A stretch of DNA of 64,000 nucleotides from Panaeolus papilionaceus. Its lineage: Eukaryota > Basidiomycota > Agaricomycetes > Agaricales. Numbering within the stretch: the first letter of the stretch is position 1; every line of letters begins with the position of its first letter. The stretch is taken from positions 868,001 to 932,000 of the forward strand of contig JADNRZ010000002.1 in assembly GCA_015501605.1 (NCBI GenBank), given 5' to 3'. Shown here in pieces: positions 21,873 through 35,292 of the stretch. A program made the translations under genes and the position numbers. The notes below the pieces were generated by a model. That model had not been told where the DNA came from and did not search any database. It saw only the letters and a list, made by a program, of their open reading frames with translations.

Positions 21873-22733
21873 ATGCTCCCTCGACTGAGGCCCTTTCATA
21901 AATCTTCTCTTCCTTGCAACCGCTTATTTACCATTTTTCCGATGTCAACGGCCACTTCAGGATCCACACAAGTTCCTCAACAAAATCCCCAGATTAACCA
22001 AAGCGGACTAAACTCTGCGGGATTGAAGCCTGAAGAGTCCAAAAATCTCGCCGAAAGGCAGCCAGAGAAACACGAAGCGCCTATTTTTTTTGCAGTTCAA
22101 GAGGTAATCAATGTGATGTTTCGCAACCGCTCCCTTCGTGCTGACCATCATCACTTTCAAAGCTCTATAGTGGCAACGCTAGAGACGTAAATCGTTTGAT
22201 GCCGCATCTTGAAGTTCTTCCTGCTTAATTTTTTATTTCTCTAGAGCACCTTCACCATATATAACAAGAATTCTTCCTTCCGCGACCCAATCAGTATTTC
22301 GGATGGCATCGATTCCATCCGCTCGCAATTCAGCGCTTTGAAGAAGGTTCTGAAGTTCCTATGACATTCCCTCGAGCAGTTCTTAACCACCCCACTACAG
22401 TTTTTTCCAAGAATCGACATTCTAAATTTCAGGTTGTTGAAAAACCCTAGTACCGTAGATCCGAAAACAATCCTCATCGACCAGGACGTCGCTTATTACA
22501 CCAGCAAGACCGCTAACGAACCAACCAAAGTAGTCAATTCTTTGATTACACTTCGCCTCGATGAACGTAACAAAGTTAAATCACACATCGAAGATTGGGA
22601 TCATAAGAAGAGCAGCACAGGTGACGACGGTTGGATGGGAAAGATAAACGAAATGAGGAAGAGGATAGCCGCCAATCTTACCGATACTTTCTTCCCTGAC
22701 TTGCAGAAGATAGGCGCGGGTCCCCACAACTAA
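21873..22733 (+). CDS. Small hydrophilic protein, possibly NTF2-like fold
   Basis: Exons end/start at 22103, 22163..22186, 22245..22354 and 22433..22733. From ATG 21942 this gives 198 residues, from ATG 21873 221 residues; the extra N-terminal part is Arg/Ser/Pro-rich and could target mitochondria. The core (FFAVQELYSGNARDSTFTIY, SFRDPISISDGIDSIRSQF) has the spacing of NTF2/SnoaL-like small alpha-beta proteins, but I do not recognise a named family and catalytic residues cannot be assigned. The C-terminal half is Lys/Asp/Trp-rich (HIEDWDHKKSS, DGWMGKINEMRKRI). The 24-nt exon 2 is required to keep the frame. Confidence 0.7.
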
Positions 22734-22855
22734 TCAACGATTAGTATTCTCAAACGCTCTGCTGTGTCCTAATGTACAAATTATGTATTGATAGTAACCA
22801 ATGCTTGTATTTATATATTTTCTTCGTTAGATATCTGATTCCATAGTCTTGACCT

Positions 22856-25800
22856 TCAGAAACCGAACCAGGACTTCGCAGACTGTTGCGCAGCTAAGCG
22901 CTTCGCCTAAGGATGGTGTTTGGTCAGAAGAGATGCAATAATCAGGTAGCACTAGAGCATTACCTGAGCGACCATATCCTTACTTCCTTCCTGTAAAGAA
23001 TTGAATCTCTCTTCCAGGTCCCCAAGCATTTGGCTGGGTCGTATATGGAGTTGAGCTTGGGTGGAAATATAATGGTGAAGGTGACGTACCCTCTTTCGCT
23101 CAATGCAGACGTCAAGCGATCATAAAGACCTGTCTGCAAACCTGCTGCACCTGCAACAATTCCACCTGCAGGATTGCTACCTCCGCTTGGTGCCTCAGCC
23201 TCCTCAGAGGCTTGAGCATTACGATCGATGACTTTACGCTGCAATACTGGACGATTAGGACCACCCACTTAAAAACACGTTAGTCCAGATAATTATTATG
23301 GAGACGCTGAGGGCTTACATAGTTCATCGATTTGTGCACCGGACAACGTTTGATTGAATGTGAAAAATGAGCCTATGATGGAAGCAGGGCCAAGAGAAAC
23401 GGGCTGTGGTTGCGCAGGTATCGTACCCCTCGTACATGCAAAATCAACATCGAGTTCATCGTAAACCCGGCGGAAGTCGAAGAATGTGCCATATATCGCC
23501 GAACTTATCCTGCGACGACCTTGGGCGTGAGGGTCAGCTATCCAGCAGATGTAGTCACCAGTTTCATCCATAGACAGTGGTCTATTGTTAAGGAAATTGG
23601 GTTAGCTTTAGAGCCAGAGGTATAAAGGCTTTTTCTTACAAAGGAGAAGGGTCCTCGAGTTTCAGGGTGTGCATATGTTCCAAGTGTGGCAAGGAGTATG
23701 TGTACAACTCGTTACGGTCTGTTTGTATCACCAAGGCATGAGATCCTGATATAACGACAATTAATCAAAGAAGAAACGAAGGGTTAATGGGAAGCATACC
23801 TAGACGTTCCGCGATTTGGGCACTTTCTATATCGCCATACCTTGGTGACCAATCCACTTTGGCAACTTTCTCCCCGTTGAGGGCAACCGCAGTCCTCATA
23901 CCTCTCGACCCAACAGACAAGAGTATTGGGTTCGCGCCCTTTACTCCACTGGCTTGAACGTTGCGATAAGCCGCAGCTAGTTGCGAACGGTCTGACCTTA
24001 TTGGTTCGCCAGTCTTACTGTCTATGACAAACAGTCCATCTTGCAAAGGGTTAACAACGCCTTTGCAATTCAGTGGATCACCAGTGACATTCCATACAGG
24101 AGGGGATCCACTGTGAGATATTGTGAAAATGATCATCTCGTCGGACGAACAGTTACACAGCAGCCTAATCGCTATCTTAGGGTCTACTCGTTCGTGTTCG
24201 TAAGTTGTCCTTTCTTTAGAAATTGAAGATGAGATGAATACCTTTGTCTAACGAACTAACTGTCCATTTCAGAGACTTGATGACGTCTGAAGCCGACGCA
24301 ATAGACGCTGTGCTTAGGCGCTTGGTGAGGCTAGGCGATCTGGGCATTTTCGACGGGTGATGGGAGAGCATGAGTCGGGGACCTCTTAGATCCACAATCA
24401 TCAAGGTACCGTCCTTATATGAGACAGCCAGGAACCCTTGACACGTTCGTCAGTAAGATCTATGAGACAAGGGGAACAACGTATATCACCAATATCAGAA
24501 ATGGCACATGCTTCGACGGGTCCCTTTCCTGCGACCAACATAAAGAAGGGAATAAGACGGCTCTCAGGCCGTGAACGCGATTGATTGAGCAAGAGAATTT
24601 CCGTGTCGGACAAACTCTTCGATGGGTCTGGGGGTGAACTATTGCGCGAGTGGTATACGAGGACCTCTCCTGACTCCATGACGATGGCGCACTCCAGCGC
24701 CTCAGGTGCTATATGTACGGATGAGATGGCCAATCTGTCAGCCGGTGCCAGTAGACAATCAAGGATGGAAGTATCGTCAAGAAGGTCGTTGACTTGAATT
24801 GTTAGCCCGGTCAATGGTTTTGGCCATTCACTCTCGAGAGACAAGCTAGGTCCTGGTGGGGGGATGAAAAGCTGTGGGCTGACATCGAAGAAACGTACTG
24901 TGAGATCTGCATCATACGTTATTAAAATGCGGTGGGGATGGTGTTTAGAGAGCTTGAGCTCGTTGAGCTTTGCCTTGTTTGGGTATACCTGTCCGCCTTT
25001 GAGGCCTAACGTGATGTCGGAGCTAATGGTTCGATCGATAAAGTCATGGTAGATCTGATTGTCCAGCTTTAGCAGACTACCGCCCAACAATCCTCCGTTA
25101 CCGAGCAGAAGAGAAAATGGCGTCTCCACGCGTGTCGGTATGGAAGGCATGTGTACAGGAGACTTTGGTCCGGCTGCCTTGGGAGAAAAGGTATCTTCAT
25201 AGTAATAATCGTCCTCACTTGAAGCACTGAGAGGGCTTGTTGGTAATTGGGCAGACTTGACAAAGCCAGGGGGAGGGAATTGGAATGCCTCGACAGTACG
25301 GGTATTCTCCATTTCTATTATCATTAGGATGGTATAGGGGTCATGGGTACCGGCCCAGTGGGGGTTGGATCGGGGTATGAGGAGATAGTCCTGGATTATT
25401 CCACTGGTTTCATAGTAGAAAGACTTTACTGAATCCAGCGAGTCTCTCATGGCTTGTCGGAAAAGGGGATGTAGGCTAGCTGGTTGCTTGGCTCCAGATG
25501 CAGCAGGAGGCTCCGCCGGATTGAAGGGTGGTAGGAGGAGGACAGTTAATCCTGGTGGTTTGTTGGAGGTAACGCCACCCAAGATAGTCAACGTCGTTTG
25601 TCCTCCTCTTGGATCGCTGGAATCTGTGTAACTGCTCCATGAAAGTTTAAAAATGGGTTCACGGACCACTTGGGGAGGCTTTTCCTTGCCATCGTCTCCG
25701 AGATGTAGTTCAAGTAGCGCTTCGTCAACTGTGTCGACATCCTCGCAATCAAGAGTTCGTACTAGTATCGGGCGTTTATCGTCCTCTACAGCCCAAAACG

Positions 25801-27038
25801 CAATAGATCCATCCGCATAACCAACAGCAAAGAAGTGCCCAGATGGATGGATTGCCATGCAGGTCACTTCTAGCTTCCTATGTGTAAGGATATCCTATCA
25901 ATTTTGATGAGTGCTTCGAAACTTCATGAAGGGTGATACACGGACTCCTAGTCCATAGCCAGCACCACCCGGAGCCCCAGGGATCAAAACATGTTCATAC
26001 GACCGTACTGTTGATCTTTGTGCCTAATCAATAGGGAAATGGCGTTAGAAGTAGCTTTCAGCGGCGCGAGGCAACATTTACCAGGTCGGTCAAGATAATA
26101 CCACCTAAGTACTATTGATCAGTAAATATACTCGACAACGACATATATTCCAACCAACCAGAGTAGGCGACAAATACGAGGTTCAGATTACGAGGGTGTA
26201 ACACAGTATCCACGGGATGACAACTGAGAGAAGCAATATGGGAATAAGATTGGGAAACCTCAAGTGAACACCCAGCGTATACATACCGAATTGGGGCAGC
26301 AAGACTAGGAATGCCTTGATTCGCCTGAGTCTCTTCGTAGAGCTTCCACATATTGGGCATTGTGTAGCTCGACTTGCGCAGACAACCAAGGTCATACGTT
26401 TTGATGTCTCCATGATGCACGGTCAGGAATACCTATCGTGCTGTTAAGACTGGTTCAGGAAAAAGGCGACGTGTAAACGAACATGTGAGTGAGAAGGGGA
26501 GACAGTCATTGAGCTAAAACCATTAGCACGAGTATTGGAATACAAGTCGCCTGAAATCATACTTGACTTGGTCAAATCTTGCAGATGCCGCTAGCTTTGG
26601 TCTGCCAATCTCCAGAAGATCGTATACATGAAGCTGATTTTCATTGTCTGCTAGGTAATAAGATCGTAGGCTGAGAGGGAAAAATTACGTAGACTTGCCT
26701 ATGCACAGGAGGTGGTAGGTTGAAAGAGAAAACTCCAGCAGTCGCGCACCAGATGTATTGGGTAAAGCGAGTTTGCATTGGACGCCTGCCCTGCCAAAGA
26801 TGTGAACAGCACCAGAGCTAGTTCCTTGTAAGAGAAATAAGAAGTCAGTATAGTATAGCACAATCAAAATGTGATGTAATATACCTATAGCAAGCAGACG
26901 AGCCACGGGTTCAATAGCAAAGCATGAGATGTTCAGAGGGAAGTCAAGGACCCTGAGTTGTCGTAGTTTCCAATCATCTTCATCCCTCAAATCAGTTGAG
27001 AGGTCAGATAAAGTAACATCGGATTGCTTGAGGAACAT
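22856..27038 (-). CDS. Lgl/Sro7/tomosyn-family WD40 exocytosis regulator
   Basis: A large multi-exon gene runs from ATG 27038 (MFLKQSDVTLSDLSTDLRDE) to TGA 22856. The N-terminal beta-propeller contains repeats such as SGAVHIFGRAGVQCKL, DNENQLHVYDLLEIG and MAIHPSGHFFAVGYADGSIAFW. The largest exon (24401-25867) covers the middle of the protein, including a Ser/Pro-rich loop. The C-terminal region has a tomosyn/Lgl-type coil (RPSQMLGDLEERFNSLQEGS) and ends AKRLAAQQSAKSWFGF, reached by splicing to the acceptor at the last intron. Family members bind t-SNAREs and Rab Sec4 to control vesicle fusion at the plasma membrane. Several exon borders in 26000-26700 are not resolved. Confidence 0.88.
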
Positions 27039-27548
27039 AATGGTGGTGGTTAAGGCTCAAAAGGCATAAACAATCATTGATCGGAGGGTCGGTCATCCGT
27101 CAATGGTCATCGAAAAGCCAGGATCAAGTTCAAATGATGTATCATATTTTGATACAATTACTTTGAATTGCTAAAGCTCTAATTATAACCGTGAACATTT
27201 AATGGCAACTTGTAAGCAGGAAAACCTCTTAGCGCCCTGTAACATGTAATAATATGAATAGGTTGTGCACTTATTTTATCTTTATTTCGACCATCTATCA
27301 GTTCTCTCCCATGTCCAGGTTTCATATTAATCGCGATGATTAGGTACATTCTATTCCTGAGGTATCGCATGAGTACTTAGTCGAATGACGTTTCGAAGTG
27401 AGCGAAGAGTAGGTGTGTGTATGGCCTATATTACACAAGTCGGCGTACGAAGAGAAAAAAAAAGTAATACAATAACAATGTCAAAAAATCAGCTGGATGA
27501 AAACATGCATAAAAGTGCTACAAATGCAGGGAATTAGATTAAAAAACG

Positions 27549-30500
27549 TTATGAAGGTTCACCCTTATCAAACAAAGGTCTTGAAGATCCTGCATGGCTA
27601 GCAACTTGCGCTGTCCCCCTAATCTTCCCTAGCCAACTTCTCTTGGAGGGTTTCGCTGCAGAACTCGGACCTGGATTCGAGGGCATAACGTTAAATGGAC
27701 TGTTTGTTAAATCGGTCATGAAAGGAGAGGCACGGGGAGGCTGACTTCGTTTGGGACTTCGTTTCGGTGATGGTATGCTGGCAGTAGGACGCATCTGGTT
27801 CCTGACAGGCGTAAAGCCTGACTGAAGACTGCTGAGCATTCGCCGTACTCGTGGCGTCCGCTTGTCCATGTCTTCACCGTCAGGGGTAAAAGCCTGAGTA
27901 GGGACATTTTCGTATGCTTCGAAGTCGTCTGGAGCAGCACGCTTCTTTCCGATTACTGTTGTAGAGGGCATAGGGTCGGCTTTTGGAGTCATATGTCGTT
28001 CAGGTGTCCTTGCTTTAAAAACGGGAGTAATTGTTACCCTGCTATGTTCAGGCGTTTTGGGTCTTGGTAATGATGATGGTCCCGAGACCGCATGATTTGG
28101 TGGTTGGCGGGCAAGAGCTGTGGGTGGAGTGTGAGCTGGCATAGCTGGGAGAGGGGGTACAGGAGGCACGGATGAGAGGGTGGCTGATCTCTGACAACTA
28201 ATGGTGGCACTAATCGTTTCCGCTACTTGTGGTTGGGGAGCAGGTGTGGAGGACGATTCGGGGAACGTTTGGACAGGCGCAACAGCCTTGGCCGCAGCGA
28301 GTTTCGCTTGGAGGTTCTGAACCTTGCGCGAAAGGGATTCAACCTTGGTTGTCAGTTTCTTCTTCTCCTTCATCATCCTATAAAGGCGTTGTCAGACATT
28401 AGTCAAGATGTTGAAGTGTTGGGACTTACTCGAGGACCCGATCATCGTTCTCCTCAATTTCAGCACATTTATTCCGTAACAACTCCTCCATTTCGTTGTT
28501 CCTTTCCTCCAACTCCCGCAAAGCTTGCTCAAAGTTGGGTCTTGACTTCAAGACAGTGAGCTCGCGCTGAATCTCGGCTGTCTCGCGCTTATGCTGGGCG
28601 CTTTGCAGACTGAAGTTCATTTCTGCCGCTTTGCATGCCTTCTCAGAGGTAGCTAACGCAACCCGAACACCCTCTAATTCTTGCTTCAATGATCCAATGG
28701 CTTTCTCGCTGTAAACTGGTGTTAGTTCCCTGTCTACAAGCACTACTTCATAAAAATACGCACCCGTCCTTGATCTGGGTCTCAAGGTAGCGATCGAGGG
28801 ATTTAGAGCGTTGGATTTCGGCCTCCATATTCGTGATCTGTTCTTGAAGGGCAACCTTCTCATCCTCCGAGGATTCCAAAGCACGTTGGACGGTTTCCAG
28901 GTTGGCACGAAGGGCCCCCATATCCTCTTGAAGGCGAGTGAGCTCTTCTGACGTCTGAGCCTCTCTATCCTCCAGCTCTTGCAGTGCAAAATCGTGTACT
29001 TCTCTATCATGAATACGGCCATCCGACTCCTCCTGCAGGCGAGCTTGTAGGCGCGCAGCGCTTTCTTTGGCCAGTTCCAGCATACGAGACTCCTCCTCAA
29101 ACCGGCCCTGGAGAGAATTGATTCTCTTCTCCAAATCCTTTCGCACATCATCCCCGCTACCTCGAGCCTTCTCAATCTCGGCAGCATGCTCGTGCTGTAG
29201 GCGGTCAAAGTCCTCGCTTAATTGGAGGTTCTCCATCTCCAACGTGCTGTACAGTCCCTCCAATTCCTGGTGAGCATCCGTAACTCTCTTCAAGTCGGCT
29301 TCCAGGTCAGCGAGTTGCTGTCGATGAGCGTTCTCTTGGGAGCTCTGGGATTCACGAAGCTGCTGAAGTTCCGACATGTTCTTGTCAGAGGTTGTAATCT
29401 TCTCCTCGAGGCTCCTGATCTGCTCCTGGTATTCCTCGACAGTCCTGCTGTGGTCCTCCGTAGACGATGCATGAAGGGCTTGGAGTTCCTCCAAACTGCT
29501 CCTAGCTTGCACCAGCTGTGCTTGGATGGCGCCAATGGCGTCCGCGTGCTGCAACCGAAGTTGAACAAGAGCCCCCTCCTCACTTTTGCTACTGGTCTTG
29601 AGCACCTGTTCCTCCAGGCGAAGGCGTAGAGCCTCATTATCGGCGCGCATTTCCTCAAGGATTGCTTCGTGGTCGCAGTTCTGCTGATGGTTGGTTTCGT
29701 GTTCCTGTTGGTCGAGCTTGAGTTGAAGGTCTTGTAGCGAACTTGATTTGTCTCGGAGGTCTCGTTGGCAGGATGCTAATAGAACGGTAACCTTCGTCAA
29801 CCCATCGCTGAGTTCTTGCGTCTCTTTGACGAATTGCTGACGGTTGGTGTCGTTGGTTTCTCGGTAGTGGCCGGACTGGACCTTGAGTCTCTGAATACTT
29901 TGCCTAGCACGGCAGCAGGTGTCTACGATGACGGTGATGAGGCTGGTGACAAGTGCGGATTGTTCTTGCTGGGACGCCTCCGCAATTTCCAGCTCTTCCT
30001 CCAGGGTTTCAACTCTGTGAATAGCCTCATCTCTGGCCTCCCTCGCCTCTGCGCAATCCTCGATCATGGCATCCTTCTCTGCAGCCATTGTCTCCAGCTC
30101 CGAAGTCAGCTCCGAGAGACGCTCTTCAGAGAGCTTAAGGTTGGTCTCCAGGCGGCGAACGTCATGTTGGTGAACCCCAATTTGTTCGTTGCGCCTCAAC
30201 ACTCGCTGTTCGAGTTCTTCGATTCGCTGACGGAGTGTTTGGACGACCTCGCTGGACGACATGGCGTTGAGCTGGTGGAATTGGAGGTTGGCATAGCGGC
30301 TTTCAGCGTCGTTCAGCTGGTGGCGAAGAGTTTCTAGCTCGGCATTGATATTGGTAAGCTCGACTGAAAGTGAATCGCGGTCGGTTTCGGCATCTTCCAA
30401 ATGCATATTGAGCTCAGAAACTTGTCGATGGGCATCGTCCAGCTGATCACGGGCATCCCTTTCAGCAATGCGGAGCTCATCAATATCCTCCTCCAACTGT

Positions 30501-32382
30501 GTCTGTCTAAGTCTGAAGCGAGTCAGCAGGTCGTTGTGCTCAGCTGAAAGAGTTTGCAGATTTTCCTCCAATAGTGCCCTCTCTTTGTCTGCTAACGTAA
30601 CCTGGGATTCTTGAGGAACGATCGTTGGGGATGAGGCGACGGAAGGGGCCATTTCGGCAGTCGACGTCGCATGGTTGAAGACAATGGTCAATCCTTCAAT
30701 GACACGGGACAATCGTTGGGTTCGGGAATGAAGTTCGACCGCCATCTCCTGTTTTTCAGCTTGAGCGTGAAGGCGCTGCGCGTTTAGCTCATCCATCTCC
30801 GCTTTCAGTTTGCCCATAGTTGCGAGAGATGGGTCTGTGGTAGTAGCAAAGCTGGCGGAAAGCGACGCGGAAAGCTTGGCTTCGAGGGCTTCGATCGTAA
30901 ATCTTGATTCGGACTCCAAAAATTCCAAATCGCGTCGAAGACCATCTCTCTCTGACCGCAAGCGTTCAACTGCACCCAATAGACGCTCAATGTACGTGAT
31001 GGTATCTGCATCTGGAACCGGGGGCGAAGGTGACGGAGAGGATGGGAGAGGAATAGCTTGCGGTTCAAGAGTGTCCATATCAATGAGACAAGAGTTGTCG
31101 TTCATCATGGGATTGTCGCAAGTCTCCAAGGTTTTTACGGCCCTAGTGCGATGTTAGTACCTCGTAAAAAGCTAAAGCTAGAAAACCAAACTCACTTTGC
31201 ATTCAAAGCTTGATCCCTTGCTTCCTTTTCCCTCAGACGATGTATGAGTTCGTCGTTGTGGCACCGTTCAGCTTCCAGGTTGTCCAAGGCCTCCTCCTTC
31301 TCTTTAATAAGCTCTATCTGACCCTCTTCCATCTCCACCAACTCTCGCTCCTTCTGCTGCAGCTGACTTTCCACTCGATGGAGGCGTTCCTTTAGTTTCC
31401 TGCTATCCCCACCCTCCCTGACCATAAGTTCAAGCGCCGCAATCTTCGCGTCATCCTCCTCAATCCTCTGGAGAAGTTCCTCCTCCCGGTTGCCATCTTG
31501 TTGTGTGCGGAAGAAATTTAACTCTTGCTCCTTCTCTTCCAAATCTGCCTTCAGCTCTTGCAACTGGTTGGCCCATTTCCGCTCAGATGCCACCTTCTCG
31601 TTGTCGGATTTGAGAAGCTCCGCCTGTGCACGTGAAGCTCGTTGGGTTGCAGACTGCAGCTCGGCATCCTTCTTGGCCAGTAAGGACTTGCACTCGGTAA
31701 GATCTTGTTCCAGAGTGGTTATTCGGAAATTGGATAAAGACGACGACCGAGGTCGATGCGTATTCCTTGCTGGTGTTGTTGCCGGTAATGAGCTAGCCTG
31801 CCGCAGCTCTACCTCCATCTCCTTCACCCGCAGCTCCAACATTGCCTTCTCCTTTTCCAGCTTTGCGTTCTTCTGCTTCTGTTCGTCGGATGTATGTGAA
31901 ATGCGCTCCAAAGTGGCCTGGAGCTCGCGCATTTCTAAGCTGGAATCCTTAACTCTCGCATGAGTATGCTCCAAAGCAACCTTTGCATTGGCAGACGATA
32001 GCTTCTCGTTCTTTAGTTCTTCCGTTCGCTGTTGAAGATCTTTCTCGAGTTGTAGGCAGCGCTCTGACTCGTCGCTCAACTAGAGAAGAAGAAAAAAATT
32101 ACATATAATTAGATTGTACAAGCCATGGTAAACTTGACTGTTGGCAAATACCTTGTGTATAACTTGATTTAGTTTCTGTCTAAGTTCGTCGATCTCATTT
32201 CCTTGTCGAGTGATTTGATCTGCTTGTGCAGCGATGTGACCCTCTGTAAAACGAGTTATAAGCCACCTGTCGGAAACTGTAAAAGAAATTATGGTATTGT
32301 GCTCACCTTTGCTCGCAAGTTTATCTCTGAGTGTCCGTGTCTCTTCTGACACATCCCCTGCTCCAAGATTCCAGGTAGACAT
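27549..32382 (-). CDS. Large coiled-coil protein with CDK-site-rich C terminus
   Basis: The gene runs from ATG 32382 (MSTWNLGAGDVSEETRTLRD) through large exons (31192-32079, about 28750-31130, about 28430-28710, 27549-28376) to a stop at 27549, roughly 1,500 residues. Almost all of it is heptad-rich coiled coil (Glu/Leu/Gln/Arg), interrupted by a Pro/Ser linker near 31030-31080. The last about 250 residues are disordered, with many S/T-P sites (TPEH, TPVF, TPER, TPKA, TPDG, TPRVRR, TPVR, SPKR) and a KKRA basic cluster. The pattern resembles structural proteins of spindle pole, kinetochore or cell-end scaffolds, but I do not recognise a family and no motor or membrane domain is visible. Long ORFs on the opposite strand are mirrors of the coiled coil. 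Confidence 0.8.
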
Positions 32383-33371
32383 TCTACCGAATCTGAGCTC
32401 GCTGTGGAATCGAATAAGTGAGTAATGAGTACGTTGATGACCTTGAACAGGGTTAGCTGCAACTTACAATGGCCACTGTCACATATGTCACAACTACGTG
32501 TCACGTTAAACGTTACAAACGCGTCTCATCTCTAAGTCATGTGATCGTGATTCGCTTAAGACGCGACCGAAAATCATGACGCGTATTTTCAGTTGGAGCT
32601 CAACAAGGCCTAGGCCCATTTTATATTCCCAAGTCTTGAATCATGTAGAAATATCACTCATGTCAAATACTCACCCGCCCACTTTTTTCGGGAATTTAAA
32701 AAATCGAAGAAAGTAGATCACATAATTAGGCAAGTCGTGCTTCCGTCTCCACAATGTGAAAAAAAGGACCCCCACGAGGACAGCTCCAACAAAAAAAACC
32801 TATTTTGTTCACACTTGCCTCAAATATGTTCTGTTGTTCAATTTATTGGAATATATAAGGCTTTCGATTCTATTGAGTTCAGAATGAACAGCTCTAGCGC
32901 CCAAGTATGGACGCCATTCTATGCCCCTATAAAATTCTCAATCAATTCAAAGTCAAGCTCATCATGACGTCACCCTTGGCGGACATCTCTCCAGCAGTCA
33001 ATTTGAAAATATGCCAGTGTTTTTGTGCGCTGATGTTCATACAAGGAAAAAAGGTACTGATAAGAGCTCCACAAAATGTACATAAGGGTTATCACCGGAC
33101 ACCCACAAAATCCTTCGTCGCTGGCCAATGAGAAGGCTACAGTGTCGAAATAGCCGAAAAAACACATAATCCAGTCTCCAATTCACATTGTAATTTTCAC
33201 GCCGATTGATTTATTTGTTTGCGAATGTGAGCGAATATTTTGAGATTATAGCGGGCGGGCACTATTTAAACTCGATTTAACCCGCCCTTCGAAACAATCC
33301 AGATTTCAGTTACACCCATTCACTCTACCGCCTTTTACCCGATTCATCGTCGTCCATCTCCTCTCATAACA
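32383..33371. other. Divergent intergenic region, about 1 kb
   Basis: AT-rich spacer between the starts of the coiled-coil gene and the DUF89 gene. Short ORFs at 32737-33131 carry no recognisable motif. Confidence 0.5.
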
Positions 33372-35292
33372 ATGTCTCAACAGAACGGTAATCCCCCTGC
33401 TGGATCAGGAGCAAACGCCAGTATGCCGCAAAAAGTGACCCTCCACCTGGGACATCTCCCGAGCAAGAAGGACATCAAAGCGCCCTGGCCAAGGACGCCG
33501 ACTCGAGTAAGTCGATATATTCACCTGACATACACACCTATTTGGCGACCCGCTAAGCATCGTTCAAGGTTGACCCCAATAACCCACCTTGGCCAGCGTA
33601 CCGCGGATACCACGAGTACTCCTTCGCCCATGCGACGATGCAATCCCGACTACCCACCATTTTAGGCAAGGCGATTGAGGATGCCACTCGCACCTTGAAC
33701 GAACAATCGCCCGAGGACAAAGTTGTGGACCTCGTCCAATGCATCGATCGAATGGGGGCTCTGATGACAGACTTGAGCGGTAATGCTAAGCTTCGACCCA
33801 TCATCGATGACGACGAGGCGGATGTGGCTCTTTGGAACAAAGAAATTGCCAAATATTTCCAAGGTGCATTCAAGTCATCTCCTATTCATTTATCTAATTC
33901 AGACTGACCCAACCGTGTGTTAGGCAAGGACTTCATGAACGCACCATGGCTCTTCGCCGAAGCGTACAAGTACCGACGACTCCACGAATGCTTCAGCGTC
34001 AGCAAGTTTTGGCGTGATTACGACGTATTTTATCGCCAAAAGGTACTTGTTCCAATGTCCTGGTTAGCTTAATCGATGTTGACCTTCGTTTAGTGCGATA
34101 CCTTTTCCCGCTCTTCCGATGCCGTGTTCGAGCTTTCCCTCCGATTCGCTGAGCCGTTTAAGCTTCCAGAGGGAGACACAGCAGAACAGAAGCTCGAGGC
34201 TGAAAGGTTGATGTTTTTGGAATTGACCCAAGGTATGTTGCTGCACACTCATTTCTCGGGTCATTGTTTGGATTGACCTTGTCGACAGTGTGCCTCTGGG
34301 GAAATTCGACAGATCTGTCTCTTTTGATCAACATGACGGAAGAGCAAATCAAGTCGCTTCAGTCCACTGGAGGCGACCATCTCGCGGCCACTGAGAAGAA
34401 CATCCTGGGTAATGACCTCAACGAACTCTGGGAGAAGGTGAAAAACCTCCGGGAGAAGACCGGAGGCAGAATCGACTTCGTCGTGGACAACGCAGGGTTT
34501 GAGCTTTACTGCGATTGTGTCTACGGTGAGTGGGTATAATTTAGTCTGTCGGATCATTGTTGCTTATATTATTGGTGATGCATAATAGCCGATTTCTTAA
34601 TTCAAAGTGGACTCGCCAAACAGATCCGATTCCATGGGAAGAGGTACCCTTGGTTTGTCTCCGACGTGACCAAGAAGGATTGGGAGTGGTTATTTAACAT
34701 TATGGTTTGGGGTCACCTGTTCCCGAATGCTACGGACGTTGAGCTGGAATCGCTCCGACGCCTTGGTGAACGATGGAAAGTGAGGCAAATTCCGTTTACG
34801 AGCTGAATTCCTTCTGATGTTTCAATAGCAATATCAAAAGGAAGGGAAATGGGTGTACGAACAGCATCCATTCTGGTGCACTGGCTACACCTTCTGGGAC
34901 TTGCATTCCGAAGCCCCCGATCTTTTCCTGCACTTGTCGAGGTCGGACTTGGTGATTTTCAAAGGTGACCTCAACCATCGCAAGTTGACCTACGATTGTG
35001 CCGCCCCAGCGAGCACACCTTTCGAGGTGGCTATTGGTCCAATGGCTAATGCCGCTGGTGCACCGGTCATTGCGAGCCTCCGAACTATCAAGAGCGATGT
35101 CGTTGTCGGACTCGGCACGGAGGGCGACCAAATTGCAGAGAAGCTCGATGAGTCTGAGCCTGGTTGGAAGATCAGCGGGAAATATGTAAGTGGGGCTTTT
35201 GTTTGGGCTTTGCTCTCCATTAACGAGGAATTATCCAGGCGGTTGTCCTTGTCTCCGAAGGTCGTCCAGGAGAAAAAGTTCGCTTTGCTTGA
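33372..35292 (+). CDS. DUF89/ARMT1-family metal-dependent phosphatase
   Basis: Seven or more exons end at TGA 35290-35292; the last exon (from GCG after the intron near 35185-35240) gives AVVLVSEGRPGEKVRFA. Family motifs are FAHATMQSRLP near the N terminus, DFVVDNAGFELYCD with the metal-binding Asp-Asn pair, FHGKRYPWFVSDV, and DLVIFKGDLNHRKLTYD near the active site. This is the ARMT1/YMR027W-type branch of damage-control phosphatases, which remove phosphate from harmful phosphorylated metabolites such as fructose-1-phosphate; methyltransferase activity has also been proposed for human ARMT1. The N-terminal start (MSQQNGNPPAG) is Gly/Pro-rich and low complexity. Confidence 0.9.

Noticed and set aside
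29222..30337. Long plus-strand ORFs opposite the coiled-coil gene
   Set aside because: They mirror the codon bias of the coiled coil (Leu-rich translation of Glu/Gln/Lys codons) and have no independent features.
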